Positions 10,611-20,153 of a DNA stretch of 64,000 nucleotides are shown here, piece after piece (the stretch's first letter is position 1; every line of letters begins with the position of its first letter). The notes under the pieces are model-generated. The model worked only from the letters and a program-made list of their open reading frames with translations. It was not told the DNA's origin and made no database searches. The DNA lies in assembly GCF_001638985.1 (NCBI RefSeq), contig NW_017265147.1:217545-281544 (forward strand). The letters run 5' to 3'. The position numbers and the translations under genes are program-made. The stretch is from Phycomyces blakesleeanus NRRL 1555(-). Its lineage: Eukaryota > Mucoromycota > Mucoromycetes > Mucorales > Phycomycetaceae.

Positions 10611-10989
10611 TTTCTTATTAAAAGTAGAAGGAAGAAGCTATTACAATTTCAATAATATGCAATGATTTCATTGCATAATTTATATCCAATTCTTCATTTT
10701 TTAGACTGTTTGAATTATAGCAGTTTAACAATGAAAATTTGAAATATAATATTAACAACAAAAATGGTTAAAGGACTTTAAATAAACATATTTTAGATCT
10801 GATCAAATAAAAAAAATTACTGCCAACATTTAGGATATTGACAGGTGCTCGAGAAGCCTCTAATCAATACTCATTTAGAACACTGACAGAAAATAATTAC
10901 CAAATGTACACTATGTCTGACACATAATATTCCAACAGAAAATGTTTTATAGAAATTTGTATTTGGTAGCTTGGTGCCTAAATATCTAC

Positions 10990-11360
10990 TGTAGAAAAAA
11001 AGTTGCCAGAAATTTTAAAAAATGGCAACTTTTGATAAAAAACCTGCAACTTTGTTTAAACTCCTACCACACTACAACAAGAAAAAGGGTCACTATTAGG
11101 GTCACTTTAGAGGCCTTTTTTTGTTTGGACTCCTGTTTTGACCCCTTACTTTTATGGAGCAAAATATATCTCTGCTCTCTTAAGAACATAGAGTTTTATT
11201 CATACACTAATAAACTTTTTGATATACTATAGTCTTTTTATTGGTACTTACACTGATCTTGAATAAGTTTACATATATTATCAAAAAGAAAATTTTGAGA
11301 AAAAGCACCCATTGTTGTTTTTATTTATTTTTTCATTCTTTTTCTTAATCAAATCTTCTT
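10990..11360. other. AT-rich stretch without a gene
   Basis: Nothing is recognised except a 7-bp inverted pair, GTTGCCA/TGGCAAC, at about 11003-11030. The 5' leader of the Tc1-type transposase lies at the right end. Tc1 terminal inverted repeats could not be identified. Confidence 0.4.
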
Positions 11361-12917
11361 ATGTCTTCTAAAATCATTAAACAATCTTGTAAAAAGAGTC
11401 CCGAATGTGGTGATTCAGACACTCGGATATTGGATTTATCACATATAAAAACATATTCATATTGAGATATCATAGTAGCTATCACCTTGACAGTATAAAA
11501 TATATATAAACAATTAAGTAATCAGCCCAATAATTATCACAGTTAGTACTGTAGATAATATCTTAAAGATTGCTAAGATAATTATATCATACTGCCGGGT
11601 AAACTGTGTCAGAGCAATATGGAGCTAAATTAGTAGAAAGTCCTAAAGCTCTAGTGTAAAAGAGAAAAGAATAGCTAAGAGCTAAAGAAGTACAATTTAT
11701 GACTTGGTGTCATAATTGTAACACTGACACTAGTTAAGCAATAAATACACTCTAATAACCAAATATAGTAAAAAAAGAAAGCCTTAAGAAACTAAGACGT
11801 AATGACAAGAGCAGATTGTGTTTTTTTATAAAAAGAAATACTTTTTATTTATGAATAAAGGACAACTTATATACAGTCTCAAAGTATTTCTATACGTCTC
11901 TATTATCAAATATTTTATTTTTCTATTGTTTCGTACCTGAAATACCACACCAAACTTTCAGATTATATAAAAGGCAAGATTGTGAGTGCTTATGGCTTTG
12001 GAATTCCCATGGCTAAGATTGCGCGCAAGTATGAGCTACCCTATACAACAGTGACAACAACCATTGAGAGAGTAAAGAAAACGGATACTGCCCTTACCAA
12101 AAAACGTGAAGGGAGACCTGTTCTCTCAAATGATTGTGATTTGAGAGCTCTGGGAAATATTGTGTGCAACAACCCAACTGTAACATTAGACGCGATTATA
12201 GCTGAAAGTCAGGAATCTTCAGATGTACCCATCAAGAGGGATGCTGTTTGTAATTCCTTAAAAAAGATTGGTTTACGCTCTTGTGTTGCTGCAAAGAAGC
12301 CTTTGCTAAAGGAAAGGCACATAAAAAACAGGTTAAAGTTTACAAGAGATGCTCGTTGTCGCAATCAACAATGGAATCAGGTAATCAGGAGTGATGAGTC
12401 CAGATTCATGATCTATTCAAGGGCAGGAAATGTGCGTGTTTGGCGCACTCCAGCACAGAAATATAGAAGAGGCTATGTACGTCCAAGAGAACAAGGAGAA
12501 GGAGGCTCAGTCATGGTCTGGGAGTGTATTTGGGCTGGTGAAGTGGGAAAACTTATAATTGTTGATGGCATGCTAAATCAGACAAAGTATATAAAACTCT
12601 TACAACTTCATTTTATGTCCTGGTTTTGCCACCTTAAGCAAAGGAAAGATGACAAGTTCATTTTCCAAGAAGATAATACACCCTGCCATAAAGATATTTT
12701 GGCAAAAGAACACAAAGAACAGGTGAATCTGCCAGTGATGACATGGCCAGCAAACAGTTCCGATCTTAGCCCAATAGAAAACATTTGGGCATACTTAGAA
12801 CACCAGCTGAGAGCTAAAAGGGTAAAGTCAACAAATTCACACTCGTTGGCCAGAGCTCTTCCACTACAGAAAAAAAGGGGCGTTTTTTGTAATTATGACT
12901 TCATTTTTGGTCTATAA
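11361..12917 (+). pseudogene. Tc1/mariner transposase, split by a solo LTR
   Basis: The frame opens with ATG at 11361, runs 15 codons to 11405, is cut by an LTR (11406-11949) plus one duplicated target copy, and resumes in the same frame at 11955. The product has an N-terminal helix-turn-helix (about residues 25-65) and a DDE core with Asp in IRSDESRF, Asp in FQEDNTPCH and Glu in LSPIENIW. The last two are 34 residues apart, giving DD34E typical of Tc1. The catalytic triad is intact. The C-terminal 25 residues do not look like the family, so the end at TAA (12915-12917) is probably altered. It would excise and insert DNA at TA sites. Confidence 0.9.
11406..11949 (+). mobile_element. Solo LTR related to the chromovirus LTR
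   Basis: This 544-bp copy begins TGTGGTGATTCAGACACT and shares many blocks with the 876-1296 LTR, such as 'gacaact', 'atatacagtctcaaagtat' and 'acgtctc'. It is more diverged and about 120 bp longer. Flanks are CCGAA (11401-11405) and CCAAA (11950-11954), differing by one CpG-type transition. It inserted into the Tc1-type transposase and later lost its internal region, presumably by LTR recombination. Confidence 0.85.
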
Positions 12918-14684
12918 TAATTAAAGAATCACCAAAAAAATCAAAATGAAACAAAAAATTCCACCACCACAAAAATTGGAAGCCAAATATGGTAGGGTAT
13001 GGTACCCAAACAATATTATTGGCCTAGAAAATTTTTCTTTCTATAATTTTGTGAGTTTAATATTTTTTCTTCCAAATAAAGGAGGAAAGAAGGTTTGGTC
13101 CTACTTCAAACTTTTTTGATCACAATAAAAAGCTGTTCAAGTAAGACAAAACATTGAATAAGGAAATGCGGAGAGTGTATTGTGTAATGAAAAAATAATT
13201 CTGTTAAAATTTGGTAAAGACAACGATTTTCAGCATATAAAACGACTTTGACAAAATTTCAAATAAGAAAAAATATACAATTTTTTTTGTTTCTTACATA
13301 ATATTAGTAAAGAATGCCTAGCAAAGGCAACCTTCTAAGACACAACTCAACCCAATGAAGATATAAATGTATTCACATTTTTTTTTAATAAGTTACAGCT
13401 GTAATTTCAATTATTTGCTATTAGAACATATCTCTTTAACTTATAAAAATAAGGCAAACTGAGAGAGAATGACAGCGTTTTTTTTAAAAACATTTCTACG
13501 AGTTGCAATATTGATATTAAAAGCCAGTAGACCAATGAGGATTTTTTAAATCGATTTTGAATAAGTGTAGGGTCACATCCTTTGCATTGTTTCTTACTCT
13601 ACTTTACCAACAAAAGTTTGTTCATTATGTGTTTTTACATATAGTATATTATCTTTTTAGGAAACATGTCTATATATTCTTGTTTTTGAGGTATGTATAA
13701 TAAAAAAGCAATATTGTACTTTGTAACGCAGTTATTTATCTTGGGTCTCATTAGCTGACAATTAGTCTTTTCATTATCTGATCAAAATGAGTTGAGGTAA
13801 TACCTGCACATCTAGTTTACAAAGTAATTGAATACTAACAATCTTTTATTCATTTTTACTTATAGAGATTCTAACTTTTATGAAATTCATCTCAGCAAAC
13901 TCAAAGGTGAGCTTTCATTTGACTTATATTTTTAAACTGGAAATACTCATTCATATTTATATTTTACTAGATTGCTCTTGTACTTCACTATTACGGGTGC
14001 TCTTAAGTGCTTTTGTCTTCAAGAATTATAAGGGATATAGACTCCATAACCCTATCTTTAGCTTAGAATAACTAGATTTAATTTATTATATATTTCTGCT
14101 CATAAATTATATGGTGTAGCTATAGCTTAGCATTTTTTTCTACTTTGAAACAAAAAATAAAAACCAATTTATTTGAAATACAATTTTTTTGAACCATTTT
14201 TTTTTGAAAATGCATTTTTAAATCCGTGATTTATTTCGACCAGAATTTATTGCAGATAATTGTGTCTATATATGGGCATGTAAGGTATATCTATATTCCT
14301 ACACAAGAAATTTCTCTGGCGGTTATTTGTTAAAGAGCGGAGTTATAAACTAATCCATAACAGGCAGGAGGTGAAAAAGTAGGTAGGCAAAAAACACCCA
14401 CCTGGACAACCTCCTGAGCAGACCCCCAGTGAACCCCCAAAAGCACCTCTTTTTTTCCCATAGTGAATGACATAAAAGAAGTCATGTTAATATAATATTT
14501 ACATTGTTAAAAGTATATTTTTTAACATATTTTACTTCTGCATCTTCCTTTGAATATATTGTTAGCTTAGCAGTTAAAAATAATCTTCAATGATTGGCTG
14601 AAGATACTTTGCAAAGTCCAAATTGGGCTTATAAAAGTTTTGGAAAAGGTGCCTTTTGACAAAATCTTTTTTGGAAATATGAAA
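12918..14684. other. 1.8 kb AT-rich region without genes
   Basis: Open frames here are short and unlike any family. At about 14364-14424 an 8-bp inverted pair CAGGAGGT/ACCTCCTG brackets a C-rich segment, which is unusual in this AT-rich context. No other signal is seen. Confidence 0.5.
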
Positions 14685-14689
14685 CAAAC

Positions 14690-15320
14690 TGTTGTGGGGA
14701 GAAAATAAAGCAAAATATAATATAGACGAAAGAATTCGTGAGAACTTGTGTAGGTTGTTTATTTCAAAAGAAAAGTAAAGAATGATAAAATTCGATTGTC
14801 TTTCTACACGGAACTATCTACTGATATTTATATGTTTTTCTAATTTGTAATTCAGTGTGTGCTTAAGTAATCTTTATCACGATGAGTCATCTTCCAGGAG
14901 TATTGTTCTTCTGGAAAGATCCGGAAAGACCATTTGATATGATACTTCTCCAGTCAGATCAGTCCAAGAGTTTTGGTAAAGAAGAGCATTTATGCTATTG
15001 GTAATATTTTAGTATTCCGACCCAGATACTCGGGTAATGTTTCATAATATTAGATAGTTGTAGTTGTAGTCTCTCAATTAAGTATTTGTATAATAAAAGA
15101 AATATGTAGATGAAATATAATGATGCCATATATATAATGTATATGTATTTGTATATCCCATGTCATGGTGATAATAATAAATAATCAATTATGTGTATGA
15201 TGATCTGTGTATTAGATAATATCATAAAGGGAGATCCGTTTGATTGGAATAGCTGAGGATATTATTTTATCCTTCAGTCTTACTCTCAGATTCAGCAGTA
15301 ATCAATACTCATTCACAACA
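14690..15320 (+). mobile_element. Solo LTR of second family
   Basis: A 631-bp copy of the LTR at 8762-9390, starting TGTTGTGGGG and ending CACAACA. It has a perfect 5-bp target duplication CAAAC (14685-14689 and 15321-15325). No internal region remains, so it is a recombination footprint of a full element. Confidence 0.92.
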
Positions 15321-15390
15321 CAAACTATTTCTTTTTAGGTAGGCAATTTCCTTTTTAATTTTGTTAAAAAAATTGCACAAACCTCTGTCA

Positions 15391-15406
15391 TCTCACCAAG
15401 ACCCCT
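15391..15406. repeat. Lone terminus of the AGAGACC TIR family
   Basis: TCTCACCAAGACCCCT followed by AAT matches the right end of the TIR family seen at 16359-17275 and 27241-27805. The partner terminus was not found upstream, so this is probably the surviving end of a decayed copy. Confidence 0.45.
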
Positions 15407-15437
15407 AATATCTTTAAGATATTATCTACAGTACTAA

Positions 15438-15858
15438 GAGCATCTTCAGCAGTATCTAAACCCAAATACTAAATATCCAAATTAGGATTTCTCGCACTAG
15501 TACAAATAAAGCAATTTAGTATGAAGAATATCAAGGTCACTCCAGCAGTTTCTTAACACAGATTCTAAAGAGCTGATGATTTTAGTGAGATTTTTCCTAA
15601 ATTCTGAGATTTAAAATTGAAAATTCAAAGTCACAATATAAAAAATAGAAATTTAATAAATGATAGAATCTAAACAAATTCTGAGAAAACCTACAGAAGT
15701 TTAGATTTTGATTCAAAAAGTTTAGATCTAAATTCCGGATTTGAGTATTTAGATTTTTGTTTAGAAACTGCTGGAGACGTTTTTTTTTGGAAAATCTAAA
15801 CACCAGTTTCTTAACTTGGATATTTAGTATTTGGGTTTAGATACTGCTGGAGATGCTC
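15438..15858. mobile_element. Tourist-like MITE
   Basis: This 421-bp non-coding element has terminal inverted repeats of about 45 bases (outer part GAGCATCTTCAGCAGTATCT). It is flanked by the 3-bp duplication TAA at 15435-15437 and 15859-15861. TIRs beginning GAGCATCT with a TWA duplication are typical of Tourist MITEs moved by PIF/Harbinger transposases. A dead transposase of that class lies at 9525-10610. No ORF of its own is seen. Confidence 0.85.
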
Positions 15859-15861
15859 TAA

Positions 15862-16355
15862 CTATAATAATTATTGATTCAATTACTTGATTATTTATAT
15901 ATATTTTATATGCTGGCAAGATGATAACTACTAAGCTATCTCAATATGAATATGTTTTTATATGATATAAATGCAACAGCTGAGTGTTTTGATTACCACA
16001 TCTCCTACTCTTCCTATACTGCACAAATCATTTTATAGCCTGTCTTTACCTCATATATAGCCCTCTGATATTCATGCTATCACTTTTTTTTAGCTAAGCT
16101 TTTTTGGCTATTTGATAACATCATTTATTCATAATATTTGACAATATATCTTTTGTGTCTTCTACTATTCTATCTATCTCTTTCTGCTTGACTGCTATAT
16201 TTCAGACTAAAGAATTTCTTGATGACCTTGCCAGCTCTTTTGCTACTTTGCTTTATCTTTAGTTTTATTTCTTTTAATGCACTTTCCAAGTTAGAGACTC
16301 TGACTATGTTACTATCTTTTCTCTTTATTAGTCAAAAGTTTAATTTTTTTTAGAT
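15862..16355. other. AT-rich spacer without genes
   Basis: Between the MITE and the next TIR element I see only AT-rich sequence with pyrimidine-rich stretches and no convincing ORF. Confidence 0.5.
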
Positions 16356-16358
16356 AAT

Positions 16359-17275
16359 AGAGACCTTGGTGAGATGATAAGAGACATTTAGGTGCCAAAT
16401 TATTAACTATGAATTTCTATCAAACATTTTTTGTCAGAATATCATATCTCAAACATAGTATACATTTGATAATCATTGCCTGTCAGAAAAGAAATAGTAT
16501 TAAACTCACAAACACTGCTTTATATAATCAAGCTTGTTATATTTGTATGTGGAAAGGTGGAACGATAAGTACTTTGAGACTCTTTTTTATTGTGTTTATT
16601 AAAAGTTCAAGTCAAATCGAATTTTTTTAATAAAAGTTATTTTATCTATGATATTTATATTTATTGAGATATATCCAGTCACCTTGGATATGAGTCATCG
16701 TAATGGCTTTGCGATAATAGTTTAAGTACTTCTTGAAAATGATCCAATGATGGATCTGACACATTGCTCTTATGTTTCAGATAGGACTTCATATTGGATA
16801 ATCATTTATAATGATCTCTTTGACAGGTACTTCTGTCTGGGTTCGTATATGATATCGGATATTAAAGTATCCCAAATACAACAAAGCTAAGGAGAGATTT
16901 TTTGGCTTTTATTAAATAATAGTCATTTTTTTGGTATTATGTTGAGGCAAAACTATTAATACTAACTTTATTAAAAAAATAATAAAAAAAATTAAGTAGA
17001 GAAAAGTATACTAAAGGGATGCTTATATTCTTATATACATATATTAAAATTACAACTATTAATATTTTTACACTTAACCCTTTCGTGAGTTTAGCAATAA
17101 AAAAATAATACAACCTGATTAGTCTATTATGTTTTATAATGTTTTTCAAATTTCTTTCAAATTTGACAAACTTTTGAGAAAGTTTATCAAACATTTGCAT
17201 TTTTCATGCCCAGATTTCCTTATATAAATAATTTAAGTACCTCCAAATGTTTTACAATGCTTCACCAAGATCTCT
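16359..17275 (-). mobile_element. AGAGACC-TIR element with nested solo LTR
   Basis: TIRs of about 14 bases (AGAGACCTTGGTGA and its inverted partner) and the 3-bp duplication AAT (16356-16358, 17276-17278) bound this copy. It is in reverse orientation to the copy at 27241-27805. Removing the nested 16535-16883 insertion and one duplicated target leaves 563 bp, against 565 bp for the other copy. No transposase is encoded, so it is non-autonomous. Confidence 0.85.
16535..16883. mobile_element. 349-bp solo LTR-like insertion
   Basis: It starts TGTTATATTTG and ends CAAATACAACA, forming an 11-base imperfect inverted end. It is flanked by a perfect 5-bp duplication AAGCT (16530-16534, 16884-16888). 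The TG...CA ends and 5-bp target fit a solo LTR of a third family. A small TIR element is the alternative. Confidence 0.75.
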
Positions 17276-17401
17276 AATATATATAGTTACTAGATAGTCA
17301 ATGCCAACCTCTATTATCTTTTCTTTCTCATTCTGGTGCTTGACCGTTCAGAAGTTTACTTGTTTTAAACGTCTAAAGATTGTGTTATTGCTCTTTAACA
17401 C

Positions 17402-18107
17402 ATCAATGATCTTGAATTGGTTCGTGCCAATTCCAAGAATGATGTATCTATGAATTCTCATATTACTAATTGTTCTTTTCTCACTGACTTCACCCTGTAT
17501 CCCAAATTAGAAAAAGCGTTTCCTATCATGCTCCACAACTTTTTTTGCAGTTCTGTTAGCAAAAACAATCAATATATATTCCTTCAAAACTATCCTCATA
17601 GTGTCAGATACCAGTATTTTGCTCCTGTGCTTAACCTATCCAATGTGAGCACACTTACTTGCAAATAAAATACACAGTCCAGTGATTTTCAGTATGACTT
17701 GACCTATTGACTTCTTCCTCCATAGAATAGTCCAGAATAAAGCAATACTTTCTAATTCAGTTCTAACTTTTGCACGAATCATGCACTTACTTCTTGCTGA
17801 TGTTGCCTTGCATATCACACTGTTACAAGTTGACCATATCTGTCATAACTCTGGTCTCATACCCACTGCTATATCATCTATTTCTATTTCTCCCAAGCTG
17901 TTGTTGTACACTGAGGCCATTCTCAAGCAAACTGCTCTCACTCAGTCTCTGCTCACTGCGACCCAACATGGTAAACCTTCCCAATTAAGAAAGAGAAAAG
18001 AACGTCTTGACTACAAACCAGGACCTAATATACAATCAATGGACCACCAGTCCCACCCTGGGCCTTTTAAATCTGCTCAAACTCCATCCCATCAATCTTG
18101 CCCTTAA
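17402..18107 (+). pseudogene. DIRS-like retrotransposon ORF1 (Gag-like) remnant
   Basis: Two frames carry successive parts of a DIRS-type first ORF. 17417-17668 reads through a 'YPKLEKAFP' helix and 'PHSVRYQYFAP'. 17690-18107 continues with 'FLHRIVQN' and 'LLADVALHI' and ends in a basic region. A frameshift near 17670-17690 and stops between the two parts break it. DIRS elements are tyrosine-recombinase retrotransposons common in Mucoromycota. Family membership is inferred from the order of these motifs upstream of a DIRS-type reverse transcriptase. Confidence 0.7.
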
Positions 18108-18175
18108 CTCCAACACTCATTAGATTTTTCTCAGCACCAATGTAAATACAAACTGAAGAGAGCTCAGTAGGCAGA

Positions 18176-19000
18176 CGGCTATCCCTCTTCCAGAAGGCAT
18201 GGTCCAAGTTGACAGACGAATCATGGGTACGCCAGATCATCTAGAATGAGTATTGCATACCCTTCGAACAGCCACCCCACTGACATCCTCCAAAGCACCA
18301 CTGACAACAACAACACAGACACTGGTACATCAGAATATTGAAGCCAAGATTTACTCCCTTTTTATAAAGTGAGTTATGAAAGAAACAAGTACCACAAGTT
18401 TTCATTAGAGGATCTTCAATATCCCCAAGAAAATAGGCGACCTTTGCCCAATCCTAAATTTTTGATCCCTGAACCGCTTCATCCCATACTGACACTTCAA
18501 AATAAAATTGATCTATCACGTCTGTGAGATGATACAACGCAACGACTACCTCACGATCATTGATCTGCAGAATGCCTTCCTTCATGTTCTCATCAAGACC
18601 TCATCACACCAGTACCTCCAGTTCCATCGGGAAGGTAAGACATATCAATTTCGGGTTCTACCCTTTGGTCTGTCCCTCTCTTTCCTAATATTCACCAAAG
18701 TTCTATGACCACTTCTTTGCTGGGGTTGTCGCTGAGGAGTTTGCATACCAGCATACCTTAACAACTTGATTATCATTACTTCCTCACCTGAGAAGGCGCG
18801 GCTGCAAACAGAAGCTGTTCTATCAAAACTATGTCTATTAGGGTTCCTGTACAAACCTGCCAAGTCCTACTTGATTCCAACCCAGATTCTCAACCACTTG
18901 AGATTCAACATCAACACCACAACCATGCGCCTGTCCTTGCTAAAAAGCAAGAGACCAGACATTTGCAGGGAGGCTGCCATACTGCAACGAAAACAATAGT
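18176..19000 (+). pseudogene. DIRS-like reverse transcriptase remnant
   Basis: The reading starts with 'LFQKAW' and a WV-Q-II-NEY-IPF block typical of the DIRS RT front, and changes frame at least once. From about 18430 one frame continues to 18999 with RT motifs 'DYLTIIDLQNAFLH', 'YQFRVLPFGLS', 'FTKVL' and the active-site box. In-frame TGA codons lie at 18463, 18490, 18706 and 18733. The box reads YLNN (18754-18765) where YLDD is required, and DAF reads NAF. Both catalytic aspartates are therefore lost by G-to-A changes. No methyltransferase-like or tyrosine recombinase ORF follows, so the 3' part is missing. Confidence 0.85.
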
Positions 19001-19086
19001 GCAGTATCTGCCAAAAAAAGGAGCATTCTTTGCAACTATAAAAACAGATTGATTATTAAGTATAATTGATGTATATTTTATATATC

Positions 19087-19829
19087 TCACAGAGTTAAAG
19101 TATTAACTTGGAACAAAGTTAATGAGCTTTCTTCGTTATCTTCTGCTCTTAAACCAATATCTGTTCTATCATCAGTCTCTACCGAAACACTTTTCATATA
19201 GGTTTGCTTGAAAACAGATTCAGTGGGCCCAATAGTGTATGGGTACTGAGAATCAATAGCATATTGATGTCTGTTTTTTTTTCACAAAAGTCCTTCAATT
19301 TAAGCAAGATTAAAAAGTGGATACAGTCAATACAGTATATATTATCATTATTTTGCATTGAGACATACCTTCGAAATCTCTAAAGGCATTATGTAAATTT
19401 CTGCAGTGCTAGTATGTACTTTCATTGAAAGAGCCTTAAGTGCAAGCTCAAACTTGGACACATTGTTTGATGAGCTATTCTGAGAAGCAACGAAGGCATT
19501 TGAGCCAACGAAAGTAGACAAATCTGTGGATCTGGACGATTCAGCTGTTGAATTTTCAATCAGCATAATTATTTTGGCTGGTCGACCCCTACAAGCTTTC
19601 TAGGGTGCCCCTTCAGAGGTTGCAGCCATATTAGTAGACTATAAATATATATCGTTAATATTGGCGTGAATTTTTTTTGCATAAAATCTATTGTATGTTT
19701 TGTTTGTACCTGAATTTCACTGGAAATCTTACCTTCTTTTTGGTCGAGTAAACGCTCTGGTTCTTCTTTATCAAGCTTGTTAAAAAAGCGTCTCTTAAAA
19801 GTAGCGCTATTAGTAGACAAGGGCGACAT
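19087..19829 (-). CDS. Small unrecognised protein with AT-hook-like motif
   Basis: Proposed exons are 19710-19829, 19369-19599 and 19087-19292 (minus strand), with GT-AG introns. Exon 1 encodes a basic then acidic N-terminus. Exon 2 opens with 'ACRGRPAK', an AT-hook-like core, followed by a Ser/Asn-rich linker and a hydrophilic segment. Exon 3 ends at TGA (19087-19089). The three exons sum to 557 bases, one short of an open frame. The break maps to an A9 run (19274-19282), where one more A would restore a coherent C-terminus of about 60 residues. It may be a real gene with a sequence error, a missed splice form, or a recent pseudogene. A DNA-binding role is only suggested. Confidence 0.5.
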
Positions 19830-20153
19830 AATAAATAAGTTTTTGAAAGAAAAAGAATAATTTTTTTAAAAGTAAATCAAACTATGGGCAAACCAGTAAT
19901 TTCAACTCGCGAGTTGATAATACGGTATATGCCCCAATCTCAATCTTTCATATATCTTTGTTCGTGTATGTTTAGATAAATAAACAGATAAATTTGTTCC
20001 ACTTAACACACTTTGACCACCTCTTTCTCGCCTTGTAGGAAAGGATAATAAAAAGAGCAAAATAAAATATATTTCTTTTATTAATCAATGTATATTGTGA
20101 ATATATCGAATCTATAAAAATGCACTTCTAGACACGCATTTGTTTTATAAGTT
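19830..20153. other. Intergenic region, porin 3' side
   Basis: AT-rich spacer between the 5' end of the AT-hook-like gene and the porin stop. It should hold the promoter of the former and the terminator of the latter. No distinct motif is assigned. Confidence 0.4.

Larger units (their letters stand above)
8762..10883 (+). mobile_element. Second LTR element, mostly decayed
   Basis: A 629-bp LTR (TGTTGTGAG...TTATAACA) occupies 8762-9390. The same LTR terminus recurs at 10862-10883 (AATCAATACTCATTTAGAACA). The flanks are CCAAC (8757-8761) and CTGAC (about 10884-10888). The uninterrupted host copy at 27 kb has CCGAC there, so both flanks are one CpG-type change from a shared 5-bp duplication. 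The right LTR is almost wholly lost. The interior holds a reversed Harbinger transposase remnant rather than retroviral genes. Confidence 0.7.
787..10989 (+). mobile_element. TIR DNA element split by two later insertions
   Basis: This is a copy of the short non-autonomous element seen whole at 27241-27805. Its pieces are 787-843 (left end, degenerate TIR starting ACAGACC, with AAT at 784-786), about 8432-8761, and 10884-10989. The copy ends about two dozen bases before the expected right TIR. The pieces join in the same order as the intact copy once the insertions 844-8431 and 8762-10883 are removed, and each insertion is flanked by a short duplication. No transposase belongs to it. The middle piece also lacks about 70 bases present in the 27 kb copy. 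Confidence 0.75.

Noticed and set aside
13880..14071. 63-codon plus-strand ORF
   Set aside because: Short, AT-driven composition, no motif, and surrounded by repeat debris.
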